Source of the DNA: an uncultured Anaerolineaceae bacterium
GTDB taxonomy: Bacteria; Chloroflexota; Anaerolineae; Anaerolineales; Anaerolineaceae
NCBI GenBank assembly: GCA_937894825.1
Contig: CALCQT010000028.1
Coordinates: forward strand, 1-5,819
Length of the DNA: 5,819 nucleotides
Direction: 5' to 3'
A program made the position numbers and the translations under genes. Positions within the stretch are counted from its first letter, which is position 1, and the number at the start of each line of letters is the position of its first letter. Below, piece by piece: positions 5,738 through 5,819 of the stretch. The notes below the pieces were generated by a model. The model was not told where the DNA came from, did not search any database, and saw nothing but the letters and a program-made list of their open reading frames with translations.

Positions 5738-5780
5738 GTATTTAATTTATTTTTCGCTTTGCGAAAAATAAATTAAATAC
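5738..5780. repeat. Perfect 20-bp inverted repeat (long AT-rich hairpin)
   Basis: Bases 5738-5757 are the exact reverse complement of 5761-5780, separated by TTT. The stem has a GCG-rich tip and an AT-rich base. It begins five bases after the transporter stop codon. There is no T run after it, so it is not a standard intrinsic terminator; it may stabilise the mRNA 3' end, act as a bidirectional terminator between converging genes, or be a small mobile palindrome. Bases 5781-5819 after it show no feature I can support. Confidence 0.85.
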
Positions 5781-5819
5781 TGCTATCCTACAGAACCGGC
5801 CAATCCAGAAACAACGCTT

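Noticed and set aside
5783..5819. Possible C-terminus of a converging minus-strand gene ending at TAG 5790-5788 or 5785-5783
   Set aside because: Only 29-36 bases remain in the window, too few to support a coding call, though it would fit the palindrome as a shared terminator.

Overview
The window (5,819 bases) looks like a chromosomal segment of a Gram-negative-unlike bacterium, most likely a member of the Chloroflexota (Anaerolineae type). This is inference from two things. The first gene pairs an LPxTG-like motif with a sortase domain in one polypeptide, an architecture I associate with large anchored proteins of Anaerolineae. The riboflavin transporter type at the right (RibXY-like, under an FMN riboswitch) was also first described from Chloroflexi. 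No rRNA, tRNA, CRISPR array, transposase or plasmid gene is visible.

Layout. (1) Positions 1-549, plus strand: the C-terminal end of a protein with an IPETG motif followed by a complete sortase catalytic domain (His, Cys and Arg all present), closed by a strong intrinsic terminator at 573-605. (2) Positions 666-2808, minus strand: a two-gene operon. An AAA/ABC-class ATPase (465 aa) comes first and overlaps by 14 bases a 252-aa protein with TOPRIM-type motifs. The pair resembles split OLD-like anti-phage systems (PARIS AriA/AriB, AbiL, RloA/RloB) but is not confidently any of them. It is AT-richer than both flanks. A 13-base near-perfect direct repeat (602-614 and 2952-2964) brackets it, which suggests an inserted cassette. 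(3) Positions 2960-5732, plus strand: a sigma70-type promoter, an FMN riboswitch aptamer, a terminator/antiterminator switch, and a three-gene ABC importer (permease, lipoprotein binding protein, ATPase). I read this as a riboflavin or flavin-precursor uptake operon. (4) Positions 5738-5780: a perfect 20-bp inverted repeat with a 3-base loop just after the operon. The last 39 bases show nothing I can assign.

How the genes work together. The importer genes form a self-contained uptake system: a lipoprotein captures the substrate at the outer face, a single-type permease (probably a dimer) carries it, and a cytosolic ATPase drives transport. FMN is predicted to end transcription before the first gene when flavin is plentiful. 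The ATPase-TOPRIM pair is independent of this and is predicted to be a nuclease system switched by an ATPase sensor. The sortase-bearing gene belongs to a surface-protein system whose larger part lies upstream of the window.
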